Shown piece by piece: positions 1-11,517 of a stretch of 45,434 nucleotides of DNA; position 1 is the first letter of the stretch; each line of letters begins with the position of its first letter. Source of the stretch: SAR86 cluster bacterium AG-422-E19. Lineage in GTDB: Bacteria; Pseudomonadota; Gammaproteobacteria; Magnimaribacterales; AG-339-G14. The position numbers and the translations under genes are program-made. Where the stretch lies: the NCBI GenBank assembly GCA_003213595.1, contig QCMR01000006.1, forward strand, positions 1-45,434, written 5' to 3'. The notes below the pieces were generated by a model. The model was not told the origin of the DNA. It saw nothing but the letters and a program-made list of their open reading frames with translations, and searched no databases.

Positions 1-22
1 AAATTGACATTAGTAGTAAGTT

Positions 23-1588
23 TTAATTTCCCGAAACCTTTCTATCAATACCTTCCCAATAAGGATCTCTTAATTCCCGTCTAAGAATTTTGCCTGAAGG
101 ATTTCGGGGAAGTTCATTGATGAACTTAATAGATTTAGGACATTTATAAGCAGCAATTTGAGTTCTCACATAACTAATAATTGCATCCTCGGATAAGGTT
201 GTGCTTTCTCCAACAACCACAAACCCTATAACAGACTCACCCCATTTATCATCAGGAATCCCAACAACCGCTGCATCAAGAATCTCTTTGTGACTCATCA
301 AAGCATTTTCTACTTCCGCTGGATAAATATTTTCTCCACCTGAAACAATCATATCTTTCACTCGGTCATGAATGAATAAATAACCTTCATCATCAAAAAA
401 ACCTGCGTCTCCGGAATAAAACCATCCATCTACAATTGACTCTTTAGTAGCATCTGGTTTGTTCCAATATCCTTTCATATTAAGATCAGATTTAGAAATA
501 ACTTCTCCAATTTCTCCTGTTATTAAGTCATTACCGTTTTCATCCACTACTTTAAGTTCTACCCCTTTGAGAGCTTTTCCACATGATCTCAGTTTTCCTT
601 TTTTTGGATCATGATCTTCAGGCATCATAATCGTTATCGCGCCAGTAGTTTCTGTCAATCCATAAACTTGATACAAATCACATTGCATGATTTCTTTAGC
701 TTTCAAGATTGTGTCATCTGCAATTGGAGAGGCTCCATATAGAACGAAATTTAAAGATGAAAAATCTGTAGTCAAAGCATCAGGATGACTGATGAGAAAA
801 AGGATGACTGCTGGAACAAAGAGCGTAGATCTTATTTTTTCTTTCTCGATGAGTTCTAAAATTAATCCAGGATCTATATCTGCAATTATTATGTTTCGAC
901 AACCAAATATGTATCCCCAAATTCCCCAGTTTGTTCCTGCAACATGATAACCGGGCATGCAAACTAAATTTGTTGTCCCTTCTTCAAAGGGAACAATTCC
1001 ATCAATAGATTCATTAGCAGCAGCAAAATTTCTGTTAGTTAACTGAACACCTTTTGGATGACCTGTGGTTCCGGATGTATACAATTGAAGAATATCATCT
1101 TGATCAGATGATTTTAGTCCAGTACTTGTAGATTCTTGAGAGTCTCTCCAAGATATAAAATCCTCATATTTAGTATGGTTGCCATCAACAGCAATTACTT
1201 TTTTTACATTAGGTAAATCTTCCAAAATTTGATTAATGATTGGGTAGAACTCTTCTCCGACAAATAAAACTTCGCTCTTTGAATCATTAAGAACATAACT
1301 CACTTCTGGAGGAGCTAATCTCCAATTTACACCTACTGCAACCGTGTTAGATTTTAAAGTTCCAATTAGAAATTCAAAGAAATAATCAGAATTTTTACCA
1401 TAATAAGCAATTCTTGAATCAGGTTTACAACCTAAACTGATAAGCCCATTAGCTATTTGATTTGAATAAATATTCAGTTCTTCGTAAGTAGTTTCACGAT
1501 CAAGAAACTTGTGTGCAATTGATTTTGGAGTTCTTTCGAAACGCCATTCAAATAATTCTTGTATTGTTTGATTTTCAGGAATTTTCAT
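23..1588 (-). CDS. AMP-dependent acyl-CoA synthetase (fatty-acid-CoA ligase family)
   Basis: Adenylate-forming enzyme expected to activate a carboxylic acid to acyl-AMP and then to acyl-CoA in the cytoplasm. The 521-residue protein has the phosphate-binding loop YTSGTTGHPKG near residues 170-180, a YGLTETTG motif near the middle and the C-terminal catalytic lysine in NPSGKILRREL (K500). Its length is normal for the family (about 500-560). The ATG at 1588 gives a natural N-terminus that begins directly in the domain. It stands alone and points away from the small-protein pair downstream of 1700. The substrate cannot be read from the sequence; medium- or long-chain fatty acids or a related acid are plausible given the other acyl-CoA genes in the window. 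Family assignment is firm, substrate is open. Confidence 0.93.
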   Translation of the reverse strand: MKIPENQTIQELFEWRFERTPKSIAHKFLDRETTYEELNIYSNQIANGLISLGCKPDSRIAYYGKNSDYFFEFLIGTLKSNTVAVGVNWRLAPPEVSYVLNDSKSEVLFVGEEFYPIINQILEDLPNVKKVIAVDGNHTKYEDFISWRDSQESTSTGLKSSDQDDILQLYTSGTTGHPKGVQLTNRNFAAANESIDGIVPFEEGTTNLVCMPGYHVAGTNWGIWGYIFGCRNIIIADIDPGLILELIEKEKIRSTLFVPAVILFLISHPDALTTDFSSLNFVLYGASPIADDTILKAKEIMQCDLYQVYGLTETTGAITIMMPEDHDPKKGKLRSCGKALKGVELKVVDENGNDLITGEIGEVISKSDLNMKGYWNKPDATKESIVDGWFYSGDAGFFDDEGYLFIHDRVKDMIVSGGENIYPAEVENALMSHKEILDAAVVGIPDDKWGESVIGFVVVGESTTLSEDAIISYVRTQIAAYKCPKSIKFINELPRNPSGKILRRELRDPYWEGIDRKVSGN

Positions 1589-1636
1589 TTTTTACTTGTT
1601 TTATTTTTTATTTTAATAAGACTATCAAAGAGGTAT

Positions 1637-1697
1637 TTGACAGAAATTGTCTTAGATAGTAGCTAAAAAATTTTAAAAATTGAAGGGCTAATTAGCC
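1637..1697 (+). promoter_or_regulatory. Candidate promoter and palindrome upstream of the small membrane protein pair
   Basis: A perfect TTGACA hexamer lies at 1637-1642, inside an inverted repeat (GACA, 5 nt, TGTC). No good TATAAT sits 17 nt downstream; TAGCTA at 1660-1665 is only a poor match. Further on, GGCTAATTAGCC at 1686-1697 is a perfect 12-nt palindrome that could form a 4-bp stem with an AATT loop, followed after four bases by a short T run. It could be an operator, a leader hairpin or a weak terminator. The promoter call rests on the -35 match and its location only. Confidence 0.3.
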
Positions 1698-1745
1698 TGT
1701 GTTTTTATAAGTTAGCTAAATCACATATATATGGGGAGGTACCTT

Positions 1746-1967
1746 ATGGATAAAGCGTTTGATATGATTAGAGACTTAGTTTCTGGTTTAACTGGAATCT
1801 TAGTCGGTGTAATCGGTCTAGGTGTTGTTGCCGGTATTGTTTTTGATAACAATGCATGGTTTTTCGGCGGAGTTCTTGGCAATCTTTTAGGAGTCATTCA
1901 ACAATTGGGTGATGCGGGGATTGTAGGCCTTTTAGCTGCAGCACTGCTTTATAAATTACTTAAGTAA
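1746..1967 (+). CDS. Small hydrophobic membrane protein, first of a tandem pair
   Basis: A 73-residue protein of unknown function. The ATG at 1746 is chosen over the in-frame ATG at 1731 because GGAGGT at 1735-1740 lies 5 nt before it, and the upstream ATG would overlap this ribosome site. After a short amphipathic N-terminus there are two hydrophobic stretches, about residues 14-34 and 55-70, separated by a polar turn with an FFGGVLGNLLG segment. The C-terminus ends in two lysine-containing residues pairs typical of a cytoplasmic tail. It is clearly related to the next gene: glycine-phenylalanine turn, central valine-leucine-asparagine motif and hydrophobic C-terminus align. No signal peptide cleavage site, cysteine or enzyme motif is seen. 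A two-helix hairpin inner-membrane protein is the best structural guess; toxin, holin-like and structural roles are all open. Confidence 0.75.
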   Translation: MDKAFDMIRDLVSGLTGILVGVIGLGVVAGIVFDNNAWFFGGVLGNLLGVIQQLGDAGIVGLLAAALLYKLLK

Positions 1968-1976
1968 TTTTAGCTT

Positions 1977-2003
1977 TTGAGCCGGAGTTTTACTTCGGCT
2001 CAA
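1977..2003 (+). other. RNA hairpin between the two small membrane protein genes
   Basis: TTGAGCCG at 1977-1984 pairs perfectly with CGGCTCAA at 1996-2003, leaving an 11-nt loop. No T run follows; instead an AGAGGT ribosome site comes within 10 nt, ahead of the ATG at 2018. This argues against a plain intrinsic terminator and for a processing, stability or translational-control hairpin separating two cistrons of one transcript. Confidence 0.55.
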
Positions 2004-2017
2004 TTAAAGAGGTAAAA

Positions 2018-2245
2018 ATGGAAATATTTAAATTTAAAAAGATTAGAAAATTCCTTTATAAATCTACAGAAGTCTTAGGTTTATTTATTGCTATCTCTTT
2101 ATTGATAGGACTTATCTTTGGTCCTGAAACTCCCGTATTTGGAAATGTTTTATCAAACTTTTCTGAGGTGATGAATCTTTTTGGAGAAAATGGACTTTTA
2201 GCTCTTGCTTCTCTGATAATAATATTTGCAATCTTAAAGAAATAA
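2018..2245 (+). CDS. Small hydrophobic membrane protein, second of a tandem pair
   Basis: A 75-residue protein of unknown function, paralogous to the gene just upstream. It has a basic N-terminus with several lysines (residues 5-15), then hydrophobic stretches at about 19-34 and 58-72, a central FGNVLSNF turn matching the neighbour's FGGVLGNL, and a terminal Lys-Lys. AGAGGT lies 6-7 nt before the ATG. The extra basic N-terminal segment distinguishes it from its partner and would favour a cytoplasmic N-terminus. The gene follows the first copy by 50 nt including a hairpin, so the two are probably co-transcribed. Duplication followed by divergence is seen in the sequence; any pairing of the proteins is inference. 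Confidence 0.75.
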   Translation: MEIFKFKKIRKFLYKSTEVLGLFIAISLLIGLIFGPETPVFGNVLSNFSEVMNLFGENGLLALASLIIIFAILKK

Positions 2246-2275
2246 TTTAAAAAAGATTTTAAGATTTAAATTATT
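2241..2275. terminator. AT-only hairpin between convergent genes, possible bidirectional terminator
   Basis: AATAATTTAAA at 2241-2251 is the exact reverse complement of TTTAAATTATT at 2265-2275, with a 13-nt loop. On the plus side it is followed by a T-rich run. It covers the stop codons of both the small membrane protein gene and the convergent sohB. The stem has no G or C, so its strength is doubtful. Confidence 0.4.
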
Positions 2276-3287
2276 TATATTTGTTTTTATTAAAGAAGGT
2301 TTCTAAAGAAGAAATTAATCTAGTTACTGTATTAGAAATAAAAAAACTTAATTTATCCTGAAAATTTTGTTTAGTAATAAATGAGATTTCAAAAATTTCA
2401 TGTTTCTTAGAAAGATTTAAAAGATATTCGTCACTTGTTGAGATTTCATCAACCAAACCAACCTCAAGGGCTTTTATACCCTCCCAGGTTTCGCCAGTTG
2501 CTATTTTTTTCATATCCAAAGAAGGTCTAAATTTTTTTATATGATCCTTGAAGAGAACGTGTATATCTTCTAAATGCTCTTTAAACTTTTTCCTACCTGC
2601 TGGAGTAGTTTCTCCAAACATTGTAATGGTTCTTTTATATTCACCTGCAGTATGTAGTTCGTAATCCACATTATTCTTTTTTAGCACTTTATGAAAGTTT
2701 GGAATAGCAGCAACTACACCGATGGAACCAATAATTGCGAAAGGAGAAGAAACTATTTTATTGCATACACAGGCCATCATGTAGCCACCTGAAGCAGCAA
2801 CTTTATCTACACAAGCAGTAACTTTAATACCTGCATCCCTTAGTCTTTGAAGTTGGGCAGCACATAAGCCATAACCTATAACAGTACCGCCGGGACTTTC
2901 TAATTTCAAAACTAGTTCCTGGCACTTAGTTTCGCTTTTTAATATAGCTGTTATTTCTTCTTTAAGATTTTCAACACTTGAGGCTTCTATATCGCCATTA
3001 AAATTCAAAACAAAAACGGGTTTTGGAATGGATTTATTTTTTTTAGCCTTTAAATTCTTTTTCTTTTCTTTTTGTAGTTTTTTTCTTTCACTTTTATTTA
3101 AAGTTAAGGACTTAACTGCTCCAGCCATGTTGTCTAATTTGTCTGACAAATTCGTGATTTTTAATGTACCGGATGCCGAAGCATCTTTTCCTTTTGACGA
3201 GAACAAAATAAGAAAAGGTATAGAGATGATGATGATGAGAGAGACGGTCTTTAATAAGAAAGAACCATAATCAACTAAAAATTCCAT
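2271..3287 (-). CDS. sohB: SohB-like inner-membrane serine protease (S49 family)
   Basis: Membrane-anchored peptidase of the signal peptide peptidase A/SohB family, 338 residues against about 350 in E. coli SohB. A hydrophobic anchor lies near residues 10-30, followed by a lysine-rich linker (about 66-90). The protease domain contains the catalytic serine in AASGGYM (S166) and the general-base lysine in AGEYKRT (K218), the usual Ser-Lys dyad. It probably acts at the periplasmic face, degrading peptides or membrane protein fragments. It follows serS by 31 nt on the same strand and may be the last gene of the ftsK-lolA-serS run. Family and catalytic dyad are visible; the physiological substrate is unknown. 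Confidence 0.92.
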   Translation of the reverse strand: MEFLVDYGSFLLKTVSLIIIISIPFLILFSSKGKDASASGTLKITNLSDKLDNMAGAVKSLTLNKSERKKLQKEKKKNLKAKKNKSIPKPVFVLNFNGDIEASSVENLKEEITAILKSETKCQELVLKLESPGGTVIGYGLCAAQLQRLRDAGIKVTACVDKVAASGGYMMACVCNKIVSSPFAIIGSIGVVAAIPNFHKVLKKNNVDYELHTAGEYKRTITMFGETTPAGRKKFKEHLEDIHVLFKDHIKKFRPSLDMKKIATGETWEGIKALEVGLVDEISTSDEYLLNLSKKHEIFEISFITKQNFQDKLSFFISNTVTRLISSLETFFNKNKYK

Positions 3288-3318
3288 AAGGCGAACGAGT
3301 TTATCAGGAAAAATATAA

Positions 3319-4587
3319 TTATCTAGACAGATTCAATTCTTTTGTTCCACCCATATAATCAACCAGCACATCAGGAATAATGACTGATCCTTCCTCAGTT
3401 TGATAATTCTCTAAAATAGCAGCCAATGTTCTGCCAACTGCTAGCCCTGAACCATTGATGGTATGACAAAAAATATTTTCTTTGGATTGTTTAATTCTAA
3501 TTTTCATCCTCCTACATTGAAAATCTCTAAAGTTTGAGCAGGACGATATTTCTCGATATGTTTTTTGGCTTGGAAACCAAGCTTCTAAATCGAAAGTTTT
3601 AGATGATGCAAAACCTGTGTCACCACTACACAAAATCACTTTTCGGTATGGTAAATTTAAGTTATTCAAAATACTTTCAGCATCATTAGTTAGTTTATCA
3701 AGTTCATTATCAGAATCTTCAGGATGAACAAATTTTACCAGTTCAACTTTATCAAATTGATGCTGACGAATTATTCCTTTTGTATCCTTTCCATAACTAC
3801 CAGCTTCACTTCTAAAACATGGAGTATGAGCAACAAAATTAATAGGCAATTCTTCTGAATTTAGAATTTTATTTCTATAAATGTTTGAAATAGGAACCTC
3901 AGCAGTTGGAATTAAATACATTTCCTCATTAGAGATTTTAAATAGATCCTCTTCAAATTTTGGTAATTGTCCGGTTCCGAGTAATGAATTTTTATTAACA
4001 AGATAAGGAACATAAATCTCTTCGTAACCATTTTCTACATGAACATCCAGCATATATTGAGATAACGCCCTATGTAACTTGGCAATTTCTTTTCTTAATA
4101 CCACAAATCTAGATTTTGCAATTGTTACCGATTCTTCAAAATTTATCCCATTAAATAACTCTCCTAATTCTTGATGATCTCTTACTTTAAAAGAAAATTC
4201 CGGAATGGTTCCCTTTTCATAAATAACTTGATTGTTTTCTTCAGAATTACCATCGGGTACTTCTACTGCTAGCACGTTGGGTATTTCCAATAAAAAGTTA
4301 TTTAATTCCACTAAAGCAGCGTCAAGTTTTGCCTTAACTTCTTTCAAATCAGATGATATTTTTTTTGCATCTTTGATTTTTTTATCTTTTAAAGTTTGAT
4401 TTTTTTCTTGAGAAACTTCTTTAGCTAGAATATTAGATTTTTCTTGGAGAGATTCTGTATCAACCTGTAGTTTCTTTCTCTTTAAATCAAGGTTTTCAAA
4501 AGCCTTTGCATCAAATTCAAAACCTTTTTTTTGAAGATTTTTTTTTATTTCTTCTAAATTATTTCGTAAGAGATTAATATCCAGCAT
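3319..4587 (-). CDS. serS: Serine-tRNA ligase
   Basis: Class II aminoacyl-tRNA synthetase that charges tRNA-Ser (and initiates selenocysteine charging where present). The N-terminal long coiled-coil tRNA-binding arm is visible as a Lys/Glu-rich segment of roughly residues 10-110. Motif 2 appears as FRSEAGSYGKDTKGIIRQHQ and motif 3 as GSGLAVGRTLAAILENYQ. The ATG at 4587 gives MLDINLLRNN, matching the family's usual MLD start, and a 422-residue protein. An in-frame ATG at 4629 lies inside lolA and is rejected. Only one base separates the lolA stop (4589) from this start, so translation is probably coupled. The ftsK-lolA-serS order is a familiar gammaproteobacterial arrangement. Confidence 0.97.
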   Translation of the reverse strand: MLDINLLRNNLEEIKKNLQKKGFEFDAKAFENLDLKRKKLQVDTESLQEKSNILAKEVSQEKNQTLKDKKIKDAKKISSDLKEVKAKLDAALVELNNFLLEIPNVLAVEVPDGNSEENNQVIYEKGTIPEFSFKVRDHQELGELFNGINFEESVTIAKSRFVVLRKEIAKLHRALSQYMLDVHVENGYEEIYVPYLVNKNSLLGTGQLPKFEEDLFKISNEEMYLIPTAEVPISNIYRNKILNSEELPINFVAHTPCFRSEAGSYGKDTKGIIRQHQFDKVELVKFVHPEDSDNELDKLTNDAESILNNLNLPYRKVILCSGDTGFASSKTFDLEAWFPSQKTYREISSCSNFRDFQCRRMKIRIKQSKENIFCHTINGSGLAVGRTLAAILENYQTEEGSVIIPDVLVDYMGGTKELNLSR

Positions 4588-4588
4588 G

Positions 4589-5132
4589 TCAGTTGAGAAT
4601 AACGAGAATTGTCTCCTTATTATAGTCAAATATCTTCTTGTCTAGTTCATCATTTAATCTAATATTAACGAAGTTTATTTGGGTATCAGTCCCAAATTGA
4701 TCTTTGTAAGAAATAAATTCTAAGCTCCCATTTTTACTGACTATATTTAAATCAGATATGAATTCTGATGACTCGGAATTATTTAAGAAATTACAAACTT
4801 TTCTCTTAGATTTAAATAACAATAGAGCAGGAATCTGTGACTCAATATTTGCTAGTTTGTATTTTATTGTTTCATTGAGATCGTAATCGGTTCTGTAAAC
4901 ATCTTGGTTATTTACAATTAATTCAGTTTTAGAGGGCTCAGTAGTTTTTATTTTAAATAAATTTGGTTTTTCAAAATAAACTTGTCCTTCGACATTGGAT
5001 TTATTTATTCCTTCAAAAGATTGAATGTATTCTAGTGATATTGTCTTAGTATCTTGGCCATAAATATTTAGATTATTTAACTCTGCACAAGTAAAAATAT
5101 TAAATGAGATGAACAGGGTTATTAAGAAAAGC

Positions 5133-5143
<11 letters not shown>
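4589..5143 (-). CDS. lolA: Outer-membrane lipoprotein carrier protein LolA
   Basis: Periplasmic chaperone that takes lipoproteins from the LolCDE exporter and delivers them to the outer membrane. The 184-residue product has an N-terminal signal peptide (hydrophobic residues about 4-18, cleavage likely near the Cys-Ala-Glu at 19-21), followed by a beta-rich body with the YIQSFEG and FEKPNLFKI segments typical of LolA. Its start overlaps the ftsK stop by 11 nt, so translational coupling is likely. The position between ftsK and serS supports the call, because the primary sequence is divergent. A cysteine near the cleavage site could suggest a lipoprotein, but no convincing lipobox (L-x-x-C with small residues) is present. 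Confidence 0.88.
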
Positions 5144-8460
<3,317 letters not shown>

Positions 8461-8487
8461 TTTTTGGTCCTATTATTAATATCATTC

Positions 8488-9204
8488 ATGAAATTTCTGA
8501 AACTAGAGAAAAAAAATAAAATTTCCTATGTCTCTTTTAAGAGAACTAAATCATTAAATGCTTTAAATAGCCAAACACTCAAGGAGTTAATTGATTTAAA
8601 CAAAGAGCTCGAAAGTGATTCAAAGACAAAAGTTGTTGTGTATCGTTCGGAAGGAAAAAATTTCTCTGCTGGAGCAGATATCAAAGAAAAGCAAAAAAAA
8701 TTATCTAAATTAGAACTTTGGAAATCAAATTTAGGTAAAGAAGCCATAGAGTCGATCTTAAAAATCAATCAAATTACAATAGCTTCAATAAGAGGATATT
8801 GTTTGGGAGGAGCAGCATGTATAGCCTCAGCTTGTGATTTTAGATTTGCCTCTGAAACTACTTTAGTAGCTTATCCTGAAATCGATCTAGGAATGAATCT
8901 CAATTGGTTTGGTCTTCCCTTAATATTAAGGCTTATAGGACCATCGAAAACAAAAAAAATGGTTATTGGTGGTGAGGTGGAAAATGCTAATGATCTTTTA
9001 AAATGGGGTTTTATTGATGAATTATACAAAGATGAAGATTTAGATAAAAAAACGGTCGCTTTAGCAAAAAAATATGCTTTAAAACCTGCTTTGCCTTCGC
9101 GAATGATAAAAAGAAGTGTTAATGCTTTAACCTATCAAAATGATCAAGCAATAATGCATATGGATTATGATCAATTTCTCTTATCTAGAGAATTTTCTGA
9201 ATAA
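8488..9204 (+). CDS. Enoyl-CoA hydratase/isomerase family protein
   Basis: Crotonase-fold enzyme acting on acyl-CoA thioesters. The ATG at 8488 (MKFLKLEKK) gives 238 residues; a TTG at 8464 would add a hydrophobic tail unlike the family. The oxyanion-hole segments are FSAGADIKE near residues 60-68 and GYCLGGAACIASACDFRFAS near 97-116. The segment after these reads YPEIDLGMNLNWFGLPLI, where one of the two usual catalytic glutamates is not obvious, so hydratase, isomerase or another crotonase reaction remains possible. It follows trxB by 27 nt and converges on the next gene with a 4-nt gap. Confidence 0.85.
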   Translation: MKFLKLEKKNKISYVSFKRTKSLNALNSQTLKELIDLNKELESDSKTKVVVYRSEGKNFSAGADIKEKQKKLSKLELWKSNLGKEAIESILKINQITIASIRGYCLGGAACIASACDFRFASETTLVAYPEIDLGMNLNWFGLPLILRLIGPSKTKKMVIGGEVENANDLLKWGFIDELYKDEDLDKKTVALAKKYALKPALPSRMIKRSVNALTYQNDQAIMHMDYDQFLLSREFSE

Positions 9205-9208
9205 TGAA

Positions 9209-10183
9209 TTAACTTATTTTATCCAGTCTTTGTTTTGAGGATTGATATTCAGAAACTAATTTATCAACTGTATCCTTCACAGAAGTGATTTCCTTTATTG
9301 ACCCAATACCCTGACCTGATCCCCATATATCTTTCCAAGCTTTTTTTGAGTTATCTCCAGAAAGACCAGAACTTCCAAAATTCATGTCGTTTTTATCTGC
9401 ATGAGGAAGATTGTCTGGATCTAATCCTGCATTAACTACACTTGGTTTGAGATAGTTTCCGTGCACGCCGGTGAAAGTTGGGCTATACATAATATCGTTA
9501 GCAGCGCTATCCACTATCATCTGTTTATAGCCCGGAGAAGCATTGGCTTCTTTGGTTGCAATAAACCTTGTTCCAATATAGGCATAATCGGCACCCAAAG
9601 CTTGTGCGGATAATACCGAAGAACCCTCTGAGATACTTCCAGACAAAGCAATTGGCCCATCAAAAAATTCTCTGACTTCTCTTACTAAGGCAAAAGGACT
9701 TAATGTTCCTGCATGTCCTCCAGCTCCTGCACAAACTAAAATCAATCCATCTGCGCCCTCATCTACCGCTTTTTTTGCGTGTCTCACATTTATTACATCG
9801 TGCATTACAACTCCTCCATAACTATGAATAGAATCAATAACAAATTTAGGAGCCCGCAAACTAGTAATAACCATTGGGACTTTATGTTTAACACATACAT
9901 CTACATCGTGTTCAAGTCTGTCATTTGAGCTATGGCAGATTTGGTTAACAGCAAAAGGTGAAACAATTTCATCTGGGTTATCTTTTTTGTATTTTTCTAA
10001 CTCTGAGGATATTTGAACAATCCATTTTTCAAGTTCTTCAGCTGGTCTTGCATTTAAAGCAGGAAATGAACCAATAACTCCAGCTTTGCATTGAGCTATT
10101 ACCAACTCAGGATAAGAAATAATAAATAGTGGAGCTGCCAAGACTGGTAGTCTAGTATCTTTAAATAATTCTGAAACTGACAT
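9209..10183 (-). CDS. Nitronate monooxygenase-like FMN oxidoreductase
   Basis: TIM-barrel flavoprotein of the nitronate monooxygenase/2-nitropropane dioxygenase family, which oxidises alkyl nitronates such as propionate-3-nitronate. At 324 residues it is of normal length. Family features include an N-terminal LPVLAAPLFIIS segment, the glycine-rich VCAGAGGHAGT loop with its histidine (about residue 157) and the phosphate-binding GADYAYIGTRFIATKEA near the C-terminal third. Its ATG at 10183 overlaps the stop of the 41-residue membrane protein by one base (TAATG), so translation is coupled. It is the third gene of an apparent operon with the AcuI/YhdH-like reductase. Some relatives act as enoyl-ACP reductases, so the substrate is uncertain. 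Confidence 0.85.
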   Translation of the reverse strand: MSVSELFKDTRLPVLAAPLFIISYPELVIAQCKAGVIGSFPALNARPAEELEKWIVQISSELEKYKKDNPDEIVSPFAVNQICHSSNDRLEHDVDVCVKHKVPMVITSLRAPKFVIDSIHSYGGVVMHDVINVRHAKKAVDEGADGLILVCAGAGGHAGTLSPFALVREVREFFDGPIALSGSISEGSSVLSAQALGADYAYIGTRFIATKEANASPGYKQMIVDSAANDIMYSPTFTGVHGNYLKPSVVNAGLDPDNLPHADKNDMNFGSSGLSGDNSKKAWKDIWGSGQGIGSIKEITSVKDTVDKLVSEYQSSKQRLDKIS

Positions 10184-10308
10184 TATTGTGTTGCTACCCA
10201 GAAAACTATAATTCCTGTAACTGCTAAGATTATTAAAACGGACATTATAGAGTCTAATTTGCTATCTTCATTAGCTATTTTTTCATTGAAATTATTTTCT
10301 TCAGTCAT
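10183..10308 (-). CDS. 41-residue single-pass membrane protein
   Basis: Short gene found by reading the gap between its neighbours. The product begins MTEENNFNEKIANEDSKLD and continues into a hydrophobic helix of about 18 residues ending in Val-Ala-Thr-Gln. The first 20 residues are acidic and polar. Its start overlaps the stop of the upstream reductase (ATGACTGA) and its stop overlaps the start of the nitronate monooxygenase-like gene (TAATG). This double overlap strongly supports real, coupled translation. The function is unknown. A membrane tether for one of the flanking oxidoreductases is possible but purely inferred. Confidence 0.7.
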   Translation of the reverse strand: MTEENNFNEKIANEDSKLDSIMSVLIILAVTGIIVFWVATQ

Positions 10309-11287
10309 ATACAACCCTCACTCTACCTATCTGTTTCCCTTTAAGAATTTTTTCAATCTCAGTTGGAAGCTCATCTAAAGAAATATTTTTAATATTTTGA
10401 TCAATACTCTCCAGCTTCCAATCAGAAGAAAAACTTTTCCATACTTCTTCTTTTACCTCTAACAATGATTCAGCAGAGTCTATACCGAATAATGACAAAC
10501 CTCTAAGAATAAAAGGAAATATGCTTGTATCAAGAGACAAACCTCCAACCATTCCACAACATGCAATTGCAGCTCTTTGTGTTGTTGAACAAATCAGGTT
10601 AGATAAAATTTTTCCTCCAACTGCATCTATTCCTCCTGAATAAATTGGCTTTTGTAATGGAGATACTAAATCCACATCTAAATCATTTCTGTCGATAACT
10701 TCATTTGCACCAAGATCAATTAAAAAATCTTTTTCATTCATTTTTCCTGTAATTGCAGTAACTTCAAAACCAAGTTTGCTAAAAAGCATAAGGCTGATTA
10801 TACCTACACCGCCAGTTACTCCGCTAACAAAGACTTTTCCATCATCAGGCTTTAAGCCATGTTGTAATAATTTTCTAAGACACAATCCTGCAGTTAAACC
10901 AGCAGTACCGAATGCCATTGATTCAGAAAGCGATAGGTTACTAGGTTTTTTAATAATCCATTCTTCTGGAACTTTTATAAATTCTCCAAAACCACCAAAA
11001 GTATTCATTCCCATGTCATATCCAGTAACGATAACTTCATCACCTTTTTTAAACTTTTTACTAGAGGTCTCTTCAATGATCCCAGCTGCATCTATCCCCG
11101 GTGTATGAGGATAACTTCTAGTAACGCCTTTATTTCCAGAAGCAGAAAGAGCGTCTTTGTAGTTTAGTGAAGAATATTTAACTTTGATTAGTGTATTGTT
11201 ATCAGGTAAAAAATCTAAACTTTTTACTTGAACAGAATTATTAAATGTTTTGTTGTCTTCGGTTGTAACTAGAGCTTTGTATTTCAT
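10301..11287 (-). CDS. AcuI/YhdH-type acrylyl-CoA reductase or quinone oxidoreductase
   Basis: Zinc-independent medium-chain dehydrogenase. Relatives (YhdH, AcuI) reduce acrylyl-CoA to propionyl-CoA with NADPH, a step in DMSP and 3-hydroxypropionate metabolism in marine bacteria. The ATG at 11287 (MKYKALVTTEDN) gives the typical start and about 328 residues. Seen are the SLNYKDALSASG substrate-side motif, HTPGIDAAG, and the nucleotide loop VTGGVGIISL with the following EVTAITGK. An upstream ATG at 11314 has no ribosome site and is rejected. It heads an operon with the 41-residue membrane protein and the nitronate monooxygenase-like gene. The exact substrate is an inference from family. Confidence 0.85.
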   Translation of the reverse strand: MKYKALVTTEDNKTFNNSVQVKSLDFLPDNNTLIKVKYSSLNYKDALSASGNKGVTRSYPHTPGIDAAGIIEETSSKKFKKGDEVIVTGYDMGMNTFGGFGEFIKVPEEWIIKKPSNLSLSESMAFGTAGLTAGLCLRKLLQHGLKPDDGKVFVSGVTGGVGIISLMLFSKLGFEVTAITGKMNEKDFLIDLGANEVIDRNDLDVDLVSPLQKPIYSGGIDAVGGKILSNLICSTTQRAAIACCGMVGGLSLDTSIFPFILRGLSLFGIDSAESLLEVKEEVWKSFSSDWKLESIDQNIKNISLDELPTEIEKILKGKQIGRVRVVYD

Positions 11288-11396
11288 TTTTAACTTTTGG
11301 TTATATTTAAACACAGAGAAATACTCTTAAAAAGACTATAAAAGAGTTGGAATTAAATAAAATTTATACGCACCATAAAATAACAATTTTTTTTCG

Positions 11397-11512
11397 TTTT
11401 TTTTAAAAAAAGATCATTTATGGAACATTTCTTTAATTTTTTTAAAAAAATTGTAAAAAATTCTTAAATTTATGGACTTGTATAATTGTTTTTTTTTAAT
11501 AATTTTAAGGAG
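11397..11512 (+). promoter_or_regulatory. Upstream region of the first porin: T/A tracts, -10 box and ribosome site
   Basis: The 230 nt before the first porin hold two tract palindromes, T8A7 at 11397-11411 and T7A7 at 11437-11450. ATTTATGGA appears twice, at 11416-11424 and 11468-11476, with starts 52 nt apart. A perfect TATAAT is at 11481-11486, without a convincing -35. An AAGGAG ribosome site at 11507-11512 precedes the ATG at 11518 by 5 nt. The tracts suggest strong DNA bending; the repeated nonamer could be a regulator site. Confidence 0.5.
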
Positions 11513-11517
11513 AATTC

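Noticed and set aside
10776-11108. 110-codon open frame on the plus strand
   Set aside because: It lies wholly antisense to the AcuI/YhdH-like gene, whose motifs are clear, and its product shows no domain or ribosome site.
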